Source: GBS-DC sp037442365
GTDB lineage: Bacteria > Armatimonadota > Fimbriimonadia > Fimbriimonadales > GBS-DC
Direction of reading: 5' to 3'
Length of the DNA: 64,000 bases
Assembly (NCBI GenBank): GCA_037442365.1
Contig: JBBIQK010000006.1
Coordinates: 8,425-72,424 of the forward strand
Below are positions 34,874 to 43,006 of the stretch, in pieces. Position 1 is the first letter of the stretch; the number at the start of each line of letters is the position of its first letter. The notes beneath the pieces were generated by a model. The model was not told where the DNA came from. It was given only the letters and a program-made list of their open reading frames with translations, and made no database searches. Position numbers and translations under genes: made by a program.

Positions 34874-35032
34874 GTGCCTTTGCGCGAGAACTGCGCCATG
34901 CGCGCGCAGCACCGTCTTTATGGAGTGCGGAAGCGGAGCTTCCGCGAGGCTAAAGCTTCCGCTTCAGCACTCCAAATTACGTGCATGCGCGGACAGGGGA
35001 GTCACTGAAAATTCACTGCAGAGACACTTAAA
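34871..35032. mobile_element. MITE-like element (family C), complete
   Basis: Imperfect terminal inverted repeats: TAAGTGCCTTTGC at the left, and at the right the complement of TTAAGTGTCTCTGC. The interior has the family C hairpins GGAGTGCGGAAGCGGAGCTT and GCTTCAGCACTCC. It is 162 bp with no coding capacity. Its first TAA is the stop of the GH gene. Together with the decayed frame after it, it accounts for the gap 34874-35337. Confidence 0.7.
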
Positions 35033-35259
35033 CGCGCCTGCCCCCCGAGCTGCACCTGCTACACGCGCTGGACGGCTGGCTGGCGGAGCACGCGGAGAAG
35101 TCGCCGCACACCGAGCGGATTATCGAGCTGGTGGACGCCATCCTCGACCATTTTCAGCAGTGTTGGGACACAGAGCAGGTAGAACGACTGCTCGTCCTCT
35201 GCCGAGAGGTGCTTTCGGTACTGCTGGAGCAGCCCTCTCGCCGTGAGCGGTGGTGGTAA
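35032..35259 (+). pseudogene. Headless reading frame next to the MITE-like element
   Basis: Directly after the element's right end, a frame with no ATG runs for about 74 codons to TAA at 35257-35259. It includes LPPELHLLHALDGWLAEHAE, RIIELVDAILDHFQQ and LLVLCREVLSVLLEQ, with amphipathic-helix composition and codon use like real genes here. An in-frame TAA contributed by the element (35029-35031) closes it upstream. It is most simply the 3' remnant of a small helical protein whose start was lost on insertion. Family not recognised. Confidence 0.45.
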
Positions 35260-35324
35260 TCGCCTGCGTGTCGGCTCGGAGCTGAATCGCTCCGAGCCGC
35301 GCCCGTTCCCCCGCCCAAGACAGG

Positions 35325-35330
35325 TACACT
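35325..35330 (+). promoter_or_regulatory. -10 element of ccmA, leaderless type
   Basis: TACACT preceded by GG, 7 bases before the ATG. Confidence 0.5.
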
Positions 35331-35337
35331 TGTGCCG

Positions 35338-35955
35338 ATGCAGCAGTGGACGCTGGCGTGCCATCAGCTGGGCAAGCGGTTCGGCGGACGGTGGGTCTTT
35401 CGCGGGCTGGAGCTGGAGCTGCGCACAGGCGCGCGGCTGGTCGTGCGCGGGGCGAACGGCTCTGGCAAAAGCACGCTGCTTCGGCTGATTGCGGGGCTGC
35501 TTGCGCCTACCGAAGGGCGGGTCGAGCTGCGTTGCGGCGCGCGCCCCGTTTCCGATCGCACGCGCCTGCTGGGCTGGTGCGCCGCCGACGCCGCGCTCTA
35601 TCGCGAACTCACAGGCTACGAACACCTGCACTGGTGGGCGCAGACGCGCGGGCTGCCCGCCGACCGCCCGACGCTGACAGCGCATCTGGAGCGCTTCGAA
35701 CTGGCGCATCGCGCGCACGAGTGGGTACGCGCCTACTCGACGGGCATGCGCCAGCGGCTGCGCCTCGCGCTCGCGACCTACGGCGACCCGCCGCTGCTAC
35801 TGCTCGACGAACCCGACGCGGGGTTAGACCCTTCGGGGCTGATGCTTCTTCGGCAGGTGCTGGATGACCAAACCCGTTATGGAATCGCCCTCTTCGCGAC
35901 CAATCGCGCGGAGTGTGCAGGCTGGGGCAATATCACGCTCGAACTGGGCGTGTGA
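35338..35955 (+). CDS. ccmA: Haem exporter ABC ATPase
   Basis: 205 residues, the short size of CcmA. Walker A is GANGSGKST (about residue 38), the signature is YSTGMRQRL and Walker B is LLLLDEPDAG. The identification as CcmA rests mainly on the CcmB-like permease that overlaps it. Together they power haem or haem-adduct delivery during cytochrome c maturation, which fits the five-haem cytochrome encoded at 40429. Other ccm genes are not in the window. Confidence 0.8.
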   Translation: MQQWTLACHQLGKRFGGRWVFRGLELELRTGARLVVRGANGSGKSTLLRLIAGLLAPTEGRVELRCGARPVSDRTRLLGWCAADAALYRELTGYEHLHWWAQTRGLPADRPTLTAHLERFELAHRAHEWVRAYSTGMRQRLRLALATYGDPPLLLLDEPDAGLDPSGLMLLRQVLDDQTRYGIALFATNRAECAGWGNITLELGV

Positions 35956-36598
35956 GACGCTCGCCGTCTGGCGCAAAGACCTGCGGCAGGAGTGGCGCCT
36001 GCGGCAGGGGATGGTCGCCGCGCTGCTGATGGGCGTCGCGACAGTGGTAGGGGTGGGGTTCGCCGCGCTGGGGCAGTCGCTCGTGCCCGGCGTGCAGGCG
36101 GGGCTGTTCTGGGTCGCCATGCTGTTCGGGATGTTCCCTGCGCTCGCGCGCGGCTTTATCGTGGAGGAGGAAACGGGCACGGCGGATCTGCTCCGCCTTG
36201 CCGCGCGCCCCTCCAGCATCTTCTGGGGCAAGTGGCTCTTTCACGGGACGCTGTACGCACTGCTCAGCGCCGTGCTGGTTCCGCTCTATGCGCTGCTGGT
36301 TGCGCCGCTCGCGGGTTCGTGGGCGGCGTGGCTGCTTCTGTGGCTGGGCGGCGGGTTTTGCTTGACGACGGTGCTAACGCTGTGCGGCGCGCTGGTCGCG
36401 CAGACCGCCGTGCGCGGCGCGCTGCTCGCGGGGCTGACCTTTCCCCTACTCCTGCCGCTGCTGCTGATTCTGATTGCAGGTACACGCCAGGCGCTGGAGG
36501 GGTTGTTCCCTGCCGAGCCGTTGCAGGGCGTGTTCGGCTACGCGCTGGCGCTCGGCGCAGGCGGCGCGTGGGTGTTCGAGAAAGTATGGCGCGAATAG
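35915..36598 (+). CDS. ccmB: CcmB-like haem exporter permease
   Basis: 227 residues from a GTG at 35915, giving the usual CcmB length of about 220. An ATG at 35864 in the same frame is the alternative. The N-terminal LAVWRKDLRQEWRLRQG is the cytosolic CcmB start, followed by six hydrophobic helices. GFIVEEETGTADLLRL is a good match to the family's EREREDGTLE-type motif. It overlaps ccmA by 41 bp. It stops 2 bp before the convergent ATPase gene. Confidence 0.82.
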   Translation: MQAGAISRSNWACETLAVWRKDLRQEWRLRQGMVAALLMGVATVVGVGFAALGQSLVPGVQAGLFWVAMLFGMFPALARGFIVEEETGTADLLRLAARPSSIFWGKWLFHGTLYALLSAVLVPLYALLVAPLAGSWAAWLLLWLGGGFCLTTVLTLCGALVAQTAVRGALLAGLTFPLLLPLLLILIAGTRQALEGLFPAEPLQGVFGYALALGAGGAWVFEKVWRE

Positions 36599-36600
36599 CC

Positions 36601-37758
36601 CTACGCGCCCAGCGATTGCCCCGTCTCTGGGGCGAACAGGTGCAGATACTCCAAGTGCAGCCGTATCGGTAGGGCGTCGCCCTCGCTGAGTTTCACGCGC
36701 GCGCTCAACTGGGCAATCGCCGTCGCGCCGTCAATCAGCAAATGCACATCGTTGCGGTCGCCATGCGGCTCCACTACATCGACGGTCGCGTGGATAGGCT
36801 CCGAGAGGATGGCGTCAGGCGGCGCAGTACGGTCGGTGTAGATGTCCTGCGGGCGGATTCCTACCAGCACGCCCCTGCCCACCCTCTGCGCCAGAGCGTG
36901 CGCATGCGACTCCAGCACAGGCACAGCGTTTGCGCCGATTTGCAGCGCGGGCTTGCCTGCGTACTCCACCACCTGCGCCGGCAACAGGTTCATCGGCGGC
37001 GTGCCGATGAAGGTCGCCACGAAGGTGTTCGCAGGGCGGAAGTAGACCTCCTCAGGCGTGCCGACTTGCTGCAGCACGCCGTCTTTCATAACCGCGATGC
37101 GCGTGCCGAGCGTCATCGCCTCTTTCTGGTCGTGCGTGACATAGATTGTGGTGACGCCCAGCCGCTCCTGAAGTTTTTTGAGTTCGGCGCGGGTCTGGTC
37201 GCGCAGTTTCGCATCGAGGTTCGACAGCGGCTCGTCCATCAAGAACACTTTAGGCTGGCGCACAATCGCGCGCGCGAGGGCGACTCGCTGGCGCTGTCCG
37301 CCCGAAAGCTCTTTGGGCAGGCGGTGCAGCAGGCTCTCGATTTCGAGCATCTGCGCGACCTGGCGCACACGCGCGTCGATGCGACTCTTGATGGCGCGCG
37401 CCTCGCCCAGATGGGTCAGTTGCCACAGCGCGCCCTTCAGCTCGCGCAGGCGCAATCCGAACGCAATATTATCGTACACGCGCATGTGCGGATAGAGCGC
37501 GTAGTTCTGGAACACCATCGCGATGTCGCGGTCACGCGGGGAGACCTCGTTCACGCACCGATCGCCGATGTAAATCTCGCCTTCAGTGGGGTCTTCCAGC
37601 CCCGCCAGCATGCGCAGCGCGGTCGTCTTGCCACAGCCCGATGGTCCCACCAGCACCATGAACTCGCCCGGCTGGATGTGCAGGGTCAACTGGTTGACCG
37701 CCGTCACCGCGCCGAAGCGTTTGGTGACCTTCTCGAAGCGTACACTCTCCGCTGTCAT
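36601..37758 (-). CDS. Sugar ABC transporter ATPase, UgpC/MsmK type
   Basis: 385 residues. Walker A is GPSGCGKTTALRMLAGLEDP, the Q-loop VFQNYALYPHM, the signature LSGGQRQRVALARAI and Walker B VFLMDEPLSNLDAKLR. The C-terminal 130 residues form the MalK-like TOBE/OB regulatory domain (VGIRPQDIY). Such subunits often serve several carbohydrate importers whose permeases are encoded elsewhere, and none is adjacent here. There is a 26-residue insertion after LRLRELKG in the helical region. The ATG overlaps the stop of the upstream MBL gene. Confidence 0.92.
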   Translation of the reverse strand: MTAESVRFEKVTKRFGAVTAVNQLTLHIQPGEFMVLVGPSGCGKTTALRMLAGLEDPTEGEIYIGDRCVNEVSPRDRDIAMVFQNYALYPHMRVYDNIAFGLRLRELKGALWQLTHLGEARAIKSRIDARVRQVAQMLEIESLLHRLPKELSGGQRQRVALARAIVRQPKVFLMDEPLSNLDAKLRDQTRAELKKLQERLGVTTIYVTHDQKEAMTLGTRIAVMKDGVLQQVGTPEEVYFRPANTFVATFIGTPPMNLLPAQVVEYAGKPALQIGANAVPVLESHAHALAQRVGRGVLVGIRPQDIYTDRTAPPDAILSEPIHATVDVVEPHGDRNDVHLLIDGATAIAQLSARVKLSEGDALPIRLHLEYLHLFAPETGQSLGA

Positions 37759-38660
37759 TGCAGTCCCAATTTCTTGCGCCAGTAGCGCGCGTAGCCCAGC
37801 GCAATCAGTTCGTAGCCCGCGCCGAGATCATAGCTGCTCGGATCGACGCCCTGCGCTTGCATCTCGGTGTTGCCGTACTCGCGCATGCGCTGGATAAGTT
37901 CAGCGTCTGGAACGCCCTGTTCGACGAGGGCGCGGGTGAATCCTGCCCAGTCGAGCAGGCGCGCTTCCAGCTCGTCCAGATGGCGCGCCACATCGTCGTA
38001 CACTCCGAAATGGGTCAGCGCGAGTTGACGAATCGGCAGTGTGCGCAGCTTGGCGAGGCTCGCTTGCCACGCCTCGATGTCCAGTTCGGGGGGCGGGGTC
38101 GGCGGGCGCACATAGGTCGTGCCGGGCATCCGCACGCCTGCGATGTCGCCTGCAAAAAGCATCCCCGTCAACTCATCCAGATACGCATGGTGATGGCGGG
38201 CGTGTCCGGGCGTATCCACCGCCAGCAGCGTGCGCCCAGCGGCTTCGATGCGCTCACCGTCGCGCACAACCCGCAGCCGCGCCTCAGGCACGGGCACAAC
38301 CTCGCCCCAGAGCCGCTCCATCATCTCCCCATACAGGCGCGACGCGCTGGCAAGCAAACGGCTGGGATCCACCAAATGCGGCGCGCCCACAGGATGCACA
38401 TAGGCGACGGCGTTGGGCAAGCGCTGAAGCAGCCAGCCCAGCGCGCCCGCATGATCCAGATGGATGTGCGTCACGATGAGATGGCGCACACGTTCCAGCG
38501 CCACGCCCCGCGCCTGCACCTCGCGCAGCAGCGTCTCCGCCGTGCTGGTCGCGCCCACCTCCACCAGCGCCGCGTCCGCGCCGTCATCCAGCAAATACGC
38601 CGCTATCGCCAGCGGATAGCCCAGAAACTGCAGGTCAATCAGCTCTGCTTGCGAACCCAT
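37755..38660 (-). CDS. Metallo-beta-lactamase-fold hydrolase
   Basis: 301 residues. The zinc motif THIHLDHAG is near residue 64, followed by the DTPGHARHHH histidine and LFAGDIAG, all as in glyoxalase-II-like hydrolases. A C-terminal helical extension (about 215-301) ends ARYWRKKLGLQ. Substrate unknown. ATG 38660 was chosen, and a GTG one codon earlier is equally possible. It overlaps the sugar-ABC ATPase by 4 bp, so both are co-translated. Confidence 0.88.
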   Translation of the reverse strand: MGSQAELIDLQFLGYPLAIAAYLLDDGADAALVEVGATSTAETLLREVQARGVALERVRHLIVTHIHLDHAGALGWLLQRLPNAVAYVHPVGAPHLVDPSRLLASASRLYGEMMERLWGEVVPVPEARLRVVRDGERIEAAGRTLLAVDTPGHARHHHAYLDELTGMLFAGDIAGVRMPGTTYVRPPTPPPELDIEAWQASLAKLRTLPIRQLALTHFGVYDDVARHLDELEARLLDWAGFTRALVEQGVPDAELIQRMREYGNTEMQAQGVDPSSYDLGAGYELIALGYARYWRKKLGLQ

Positions 38661-38810
38661 CACTCGTCGATTCTGAACAGTGGCTGAATTCCCTGCCGAA
38701 ACTGGGTAAAATAGAGGTCATATTCGGAACGAAACCGTTCTTGAATAAGTCTTATGTATCGTCTGTGGATTCGCCCTCTACAGATGGAACAATACGAGAG
38801 GAGGAGTCTG

Positions 38811-39704
38811 ATGCGGTTATTTATCGGGATTACGATAGCGACGCTTGGAAGCCTGCTGCTGAATATTGCATCTGCGGCGGAGTCCATCGCGGTTGTACCG
38901 CGCAATAGCTACCTGATTCGCCCTGTTGCGAGCGCACGGGATTTGGCGAACCAGATTCGCACGGAGCCTGTGGTGGCGCAGCGATACGCGCGCCATTTCA
39001 AGCGAAGCGCGTGGGAGTTTGCCGAATATGTCGAGAAGAATTTGCGTCTTACGCGGCTGGGGCGTGCGCAGACCTTCAATGTCTACTACTCGCCGCCTGA
39101 CAACCGCCTGATGGTGGTGCGGCGCACGCTGCCGAAAGGTACGCCCGTATTTGTGGAAAAGCGTTCAGGCAAGCCGATTCTGAAGGCGAACTGCGGCAAC
39201 CCTCTGACTCCTGCAGCATCGATTCCGACGCCACAAACGACCCTCCCGATGGAGATTGCCAGCATCGCGAAGCCAACGCCTGTCCTCGCCGACACGATTG
39301 ATGCGCCCCAGACGCCAACCATCGCGCTGACCGAGATTGCCGACGCGCCGATTGAGGAAGTAGTCGCCGCCGATGTGTTGCCCACCGAGACACTGGTCGA
39401 GACCTTGCCAGAGACCGCGCCGGAACCAACAGCGCCGCCTGCACCTGAGGTGGTAGCGACCCCTTCGAGCCCGGAGCTACCGCCCGCCATCACAGGCGGC
39501 GGATTCAACTGGCTGCCGTTCCTGCCGGTGGTGGCGCTGCTTACGCCTCGCGGAGACAACGATTTCGAGCCCATCCCGGAACCCACCAGCGCGCTAATCC
39601 TGAGCGCGGGACTGGGCTTGTTCTACCCACTCTCGCGAAAGGTGTTCAGGCGTTCCCAGAACTCCAGCCAGCGCACAGGCGACTCCAGCATACTTTCGGC
39701 ATAG
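38811..39704 (+). CDS. Exported protein with PEP-CTERM-like tail
   Basis: 297 residues. GAGGAGG lies 4 bases before the ATG and the signal peptide ends near IASAAES. Residues about 30-120 form a folded domain (YARHFKRSAWEFAEYVEKNL, then MVVRRTLPKGTPVFVEK). A long Pro/Thr/Ala/Glu-rich linker (about 125-245) follows. The tail has PIPEPTSA, a hydrophobic stretch and KVFRR, the PEP-CTERM order, but then runs on for 18 residues. That extension overlaps the convergent recO gene by 82 bp. Function unknown; surface attachment is inferred. Confidence 0.7.
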   Translation: MRLFIGITIATLGSLLLNIASAAESIAVVPRNSYLIRPVASARDLANQIRTEPVVAQRYARHFKRSAWEFAEYVEKNLRLTRLGRAQTFNVYYSPPDNRLMVVRRTLPKGTPVFVEKRSGKPILKANCGNPLTPAASIPTPQTTLPMEIASIAKPTPVLADTIDAPQTPTIALTEIADAPIEEVVAADVLPTETLVETLPETAPEPTAPPAPEVVATPSSPELPPAITGGGFNWLPFLPVVALLTPRGDNDFEPIPEPTSALILSAGLGLFYPLSRKVFRRSQNSSQRTGDSSILSA

Positions 39705-40375
39705 CGTAGGGCGGCGCGGAGCAGGCTCCTGACCACGTCGGGGCGAGCGATAGACATACTTGGCTCGCCCCGCAGTGTTTCTCTCAGGCGAGCGATCGCC
39801 GCGCCGCTCAGAAGAACGCCCTCACGACTCGGCGCGCACGCCGCGCATAAGAGGAATCCGTCTACAATCACAAACTCTCTGTTCTCTGCTTCGCTGGCGC
39901 ATCCGCAGCGGGCACACTGCCCCAGCTCAGGCGTGTAGCCCAGTATCGCCAGCCAGCGCCACAGCGTCTCCGCTGCGACTGTCTCAGGCGTCGCCCCCTG
40001 CGCCAGCGACGCCAATCCCGCCAGAAGCGTCGCGTAGACCTCTGGCTCAGGATGCTCCTCAGGCAGCCATCGGTCAAGCATTTCGCACAGCGCGAGCGCA
40101 ACGGTCAACCGCTCGAGGTCGGCGCGCACGCCTGTATAACTCTGCACCAGCTGCGGCTGCGCCAGTAGTTTCTGGGCGCGCCCTTCGATGACTCGCGCCT
40201 TGAGCCGATTCAACGGCTCCGTAAGCATCCCCATCTTACTGGTCGGCTTACGCGCCCCGCGTACGCGCACCCGAATCGCGCCATATTCAGGCGTGAACAG
40301 GCGTACCCATTTGTCATGCTCGCCTGCATACCACCGACGCAGCACAATCCCCTCCACCAGCGTCTCACGCGCCAT
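39623..40375 (-). CDS. recO: DNA repair protein RecO
   Basis: 250 residues. The N-terminal OB fold (VEGIVLRRWYAGEHDKWVRLFTPEYG) and the helical middle are typical. A zinc site is present as CARCGC and CAACA (about residues 155-185). RecO loads RecA with RecR and anneals single strands. The ATG at 40375 has TACAAT 7 bases upstream. The 3' end overlaps the PEP-CTERM-like gene by 82 bp. Confidence 0.93.
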   Translation of the reverse strand: MARETLVEGIVLRRWYAGEHDKWVRLFTPEYGAIRVRVRGARKPTSKMGMLTEPLNRLKARVIEGRAQKLLAQPQLVQSYTGVRADLERLTVALALCEMLDRWLPEEHPEPEVYATLLAGLASLAQGATPETVAAETLWRWLAILGYTPELGQCARCGCASEAENREFVIVDGFLLCAACAPSREGVLLSGAAIARLRETLRGEPSMSIARPDVVRSLLRAALRYAESMLESPVRWLEFWERLNTFRESG

Positions 40376-40382
40376 CGGGCGA

Positions 40383-40388
40383 ATTGTA
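40383..40388 (-). promoter_or_regulatory. -10 element of recO, leaderless type
   Basis: TACAAT on the minus strand preceded by GG, 7 bases before the ATG. It is back to back with the cytochrome promoter at 40405. Confidence 0.55.
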
Positions 40389-40404
40389 CCGTGTGAATAT
40401 GTGC

Positions 40405-40410
40405 TATAAT
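40405..40410 (+). promoter_or_regulatory. -10 element of the multihaem cytochrome gene
   Basis: TATAAT in GTGCTATAAT, 18 bases before the ATG, leaving room for CTGGAGG as ribosome-binding site. Confidence 0.55.
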
Positions 40411-40428
40411 ACGCTGGAGGAGCAGACG

Positions 40429-42270
40429 ATGTCGAAATGGAGACGTGCAGGCATGGTGGGGCTTTACAGCGCGCCGCTGATGACGCTGATGGCGCTGGGC
40501 GGCGGCAACTTTCATCTGCCCGGCTCGCAACCAAACCCCGAAGGTTACAATTTTCAATCCACAGAACTTTGTTCATATTGCCACGGTGAGAGCCGTTATG
40601 CTTATAATCCCGACACAGGCGAAGGTCCCGACCCTAACTTCACCACCGACCATGAGCCACACTTTCAGTGGATGGGCGGGATGATGGCGCAGGCGGCGCG
40701 CGACCCTGTGTTCCGCGCCGCGCTCACCATCGCCGAACAGGACGCGCCCGGGGTAGGACAGTTCTGCTGGCGCTGCCATTCTCCCAGTGCCTGGCTGGAA
40801 GGACGCTCCGTGCCCTACGACGGCTCCAACTTCGAGCATGACGACCTGAAGGGCATTCAATGCGACCACTGCCATCGCATGGTAGACCCCCGTAGCGCGG
40901 AGGGACAGGCGAACTCCGACATGCCTGTGCCCGGCATAGGAAACGGGATGTATGTGATCAGCCCTGAGTCTGCCAAGCGCGGTCCCCGCAACGACTCGCT
41001 GGCGAACCACGAATGGATTTACTCGCCCTTCCACAAGAGCAGTAGCTTCTGCGGCGTGTGCCACGATGTGAGCAACCCGCTGCTGGCGCAAGACCCGCGC
41101 ACGCAGGCGCCCCACGAATACTTCCCCATCGACCGAATCTACAGCGAATGGAAACTGAGCGATTACGCGCGGCGCGGGATTGAATGCCAAACCTGTCATA
41201 TGCCCCGTATTCCTGGCAAAGCCGCCAGCTACGAATTCCTGCCTGTGCGCCCCGACCTGGCGCAACATTCGTTCCTGGGCGGCAACTATTGGGTTCCCCA
41301 AATTCTGCCGATGTTCTGGAACTACGACGAGCGCGAGCTGGACGCGCTGATTGCGGGACGCAACCGCACCATCGACTTCCTGCGCTCTTCCGCCAAGCTA
41401 AACATTGTCCAGCTGCCGAAGGCGGGTAGCCCGATTGTGTTCCGCGTCTACAACCGCACAGGGCACAAGTTCCCCAGCGGCGACCCCGAATCGCGACGCG
41501 CGTGGCTCCATGTGGAGTTCCTCGACAGCAAGGGGCGCGTGATTGGCGAATCGGGACGCTACGACTTCGACACGGCGACCCTGCACGAAGACCCACAGGC
41601 AAAAATCTATCGCGTCAAGCTGGCGCAGGGCAACACGCCAACCTTCCACATGATTCTGGCGAACAATGTGCTGCAGGATAATCGCATCCCGCCGCAGGGC
41701 TTCCGCCGGAGCGCGTTCCAGCAGTTCAATATTGCGCCTGTGGGGGCGAACTATCGTGATGGGCAGTTCTGGGACGACACAGCGTACGCCCTGCCGCCGG
41801 GCACGGTGAAAGTGCGCGCCACGCTCTACTTCCAGGTGATGACGCGCGAGTATGTCGAATTCCTGCGCGACGCGAACACCACCGACAACTGGGGGCAGCA
41901 GCTCTATCAGGCGTGGCTCGCCAGCGACAAAGCGCCGCCGATCGCGATTGCCGCTGCTGTCTACCCGCCCGACAAAAACCGTCCTACCCGTCCGACCAAC
42001 CTACAAGGTCAGGCGCCCTCTTCCTACCGCGCAGCGCTGACATGGAACGGATCGAGCGACGATGACAAGGTGGTCTACTATGAAATCTGGCGGCGTGCGC
42101 CTTTCGAGAACCGATTCCGCAAAATCGGAACCACCTTCGCTGACGAGACCACCTACACCGACTCGACGCTCCACCCCGACACGGCATACCAGTACTATGT
42201 GCGCGCAGTGGACACCAGCGGGAATGTCTCCCAGATAAGCAACACCATCACCGTGCGCACGCAGTCCTGA
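40429..42270 (+). CDS. Five-haem cytochrome c with C-terminal fibronectin III domain
   Basis: 613 residues. The hydrophobic N-terminus (about 8-27) is a signal or anchor. Five CxxCH haem-binding motifs occur in the first half: CSYCH (48-52), CWRCH, CDHCH, CGVCH and CQTCH. The middle third (about 330-500) is beta-rich with NRTGHKFPSGDPESRRAW, as in other cytochrome c554-like proteins. A fibronectin type III domain ends the chain (AALTWNGSSDDDKVVYYEIW). Probably a periplasmic or surface electron carrier. The haem exporter genes at 35338 would support its maturation. Confidence 0.9.
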   Translation: MSKWRRAGMVGLYSAPLMTLMALGGGNFHLPGSQPNPEGYNFQSTELCSYCHGESRYAYNPDTGEGPDPNFTTDHEPHFQWMGGMMAQAARDPVFRAALTIAEQDAPGVGQFCWRCHSPSAWLEGRSVPYDGSNFEHDDLKGIQCDHCHRMVDPRSAEGQANSDMPVPGIGNGMYVISPESAKRGPRNDSLANHEWIYSPFHKSSSFCGVCHDVSNPLLAQDPRTQAPHEYFPIDRIYSEWKLSDYARRGIECQTCHMPRIPGKAASYEFLPVRPDLAQHSFLGGNYWVPQILPMFWNYDERELDALIAGRNRTIDFLRSSAKLNIVQLPKAGSPIVFRVYNRTGHKFPSGDPESRRAWLHVEFLDSKGRVIGESGRYDFDTATLHEDPQAKIYRVKLAQGNTPTFHMILANNVLQDNRIPPQGFRRSAFQQFNIAPVGANYRDGQFWDDTAYALPPGTVKVRATLYFQVMTREYVEFLRDANTTDNWGQQLYQAWLASDKAPPIAIAAAVYPPDKNRPTRPTNLQGQAPSSYRAALTWNGSSDDDKVVYYEIWRRAPFENRFRKIGTTFADETTYTDSTLHPDTAYQYYVRAVDTSGNVSQISNTITVRTQS

Positions 42271-42352
42271 TTGGAACGGCGACAGGGGTATCCTCCCTGT
42301 CGCCTGCACCTCCTACCCAGCCGTTTCGGGTACAATCTCCTGCAGGGGTTCT

Positions 42353-43006
42353 ATGATGAAACGGTCTGGGTTCACCCTGATTGAGCTACTGGTTGTTATT
42401 GCGATTATCGCGGTGCTGGCGGCGCTGATTTTCCCCGTGTTCGCATCCGCACGCGCCAAAGCCCGTCAAAACACATGTTTGTCGAACCTGCGTCAAATCG
42501 GCGTCTCTATCGAGTTGTACGCCATCGACCACGACGACCTCTACCCGCTCGCCGTGGATGTCATCGACAGAAATAGCCCGGAAATCTGGAGTGACTACCC
42601 CTACTGGCAGGTGTGGATTCCCTACCTGCCGCTGCTGCACGAGGCGCTGCAGCCGTACCAGAAAAGCCGCGAAATCTGGAAATGCCCGTCGGATATTGGC
42701 ATGGAAATCGCCGACTTTTCGGACACGCCCTTCCCTGCCCGTCCATCCGTATACGAGCAATACGGCTCCAGCTACTTCTTCCGCACGGAGATAGCTTTTC
42801 GACAACTGCGGATCGGGGGGATGCAGCGCCCCGCTGAGACGAACATGGTGTTCGATGCGTCGGGCAAGTGGCACGGGAGCAAGCCGCCCTTTGCGCCCGA
42901 ATACCCGCCCGACCCCAACTACCGCTACAACTGCCTGTTTGCCGACCTGCATGTGAAAAACATCACGCTCGATCAGATGTGGCAGGCGTGGGGTGTGGAG
43001 TTATGA
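42353..43006 (+). CDS. Type IV-prepilin-like protein (DUF1559 style)
   Basis: 217 residues. The prepilin leader is MMKRSG followed by FTLIELLVVIAIIAVLAALI, with cleavage after Gly6 by a PilD-type peptidase. Downstream CLSNLRQIGVSIELYAIDH and a C-terminal FADLHVKNIT are typical of the very abundant Armatimonadota/Planctomycetota family. Members are thought to form pseudopili or surface filaments, but their role is not known. The stop overlaps the start of the amidohydrolase (ATGA), an unexpected partner. Confidence 0.9.
   Translation: MMKRSGFTLIELLVVIAIIAVLAALIFPVFASARAKARQNTCLSNLRQIGVSIELYAIDHDDLYPLAVDVIDRNSPEIWSDYPYWQVWIPYLPLLHEALQPYQKSREIWKCPSDIGMEIADFSDTPFPARPSVYEQYGSSYFFRTEIAFRQLRIGGMQRPAETNMVFDASGKWHGSKPPFAPEYPPDPNYRYNCLFADLHVKNITLDQMWQAWGVEL

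Noticed and set aside
36601..37758. Complete sugar ABC importer
   Set aside because: Only the ATPase is present. The neighbour is a hydrolase and there are no permease or binding-protein genes.
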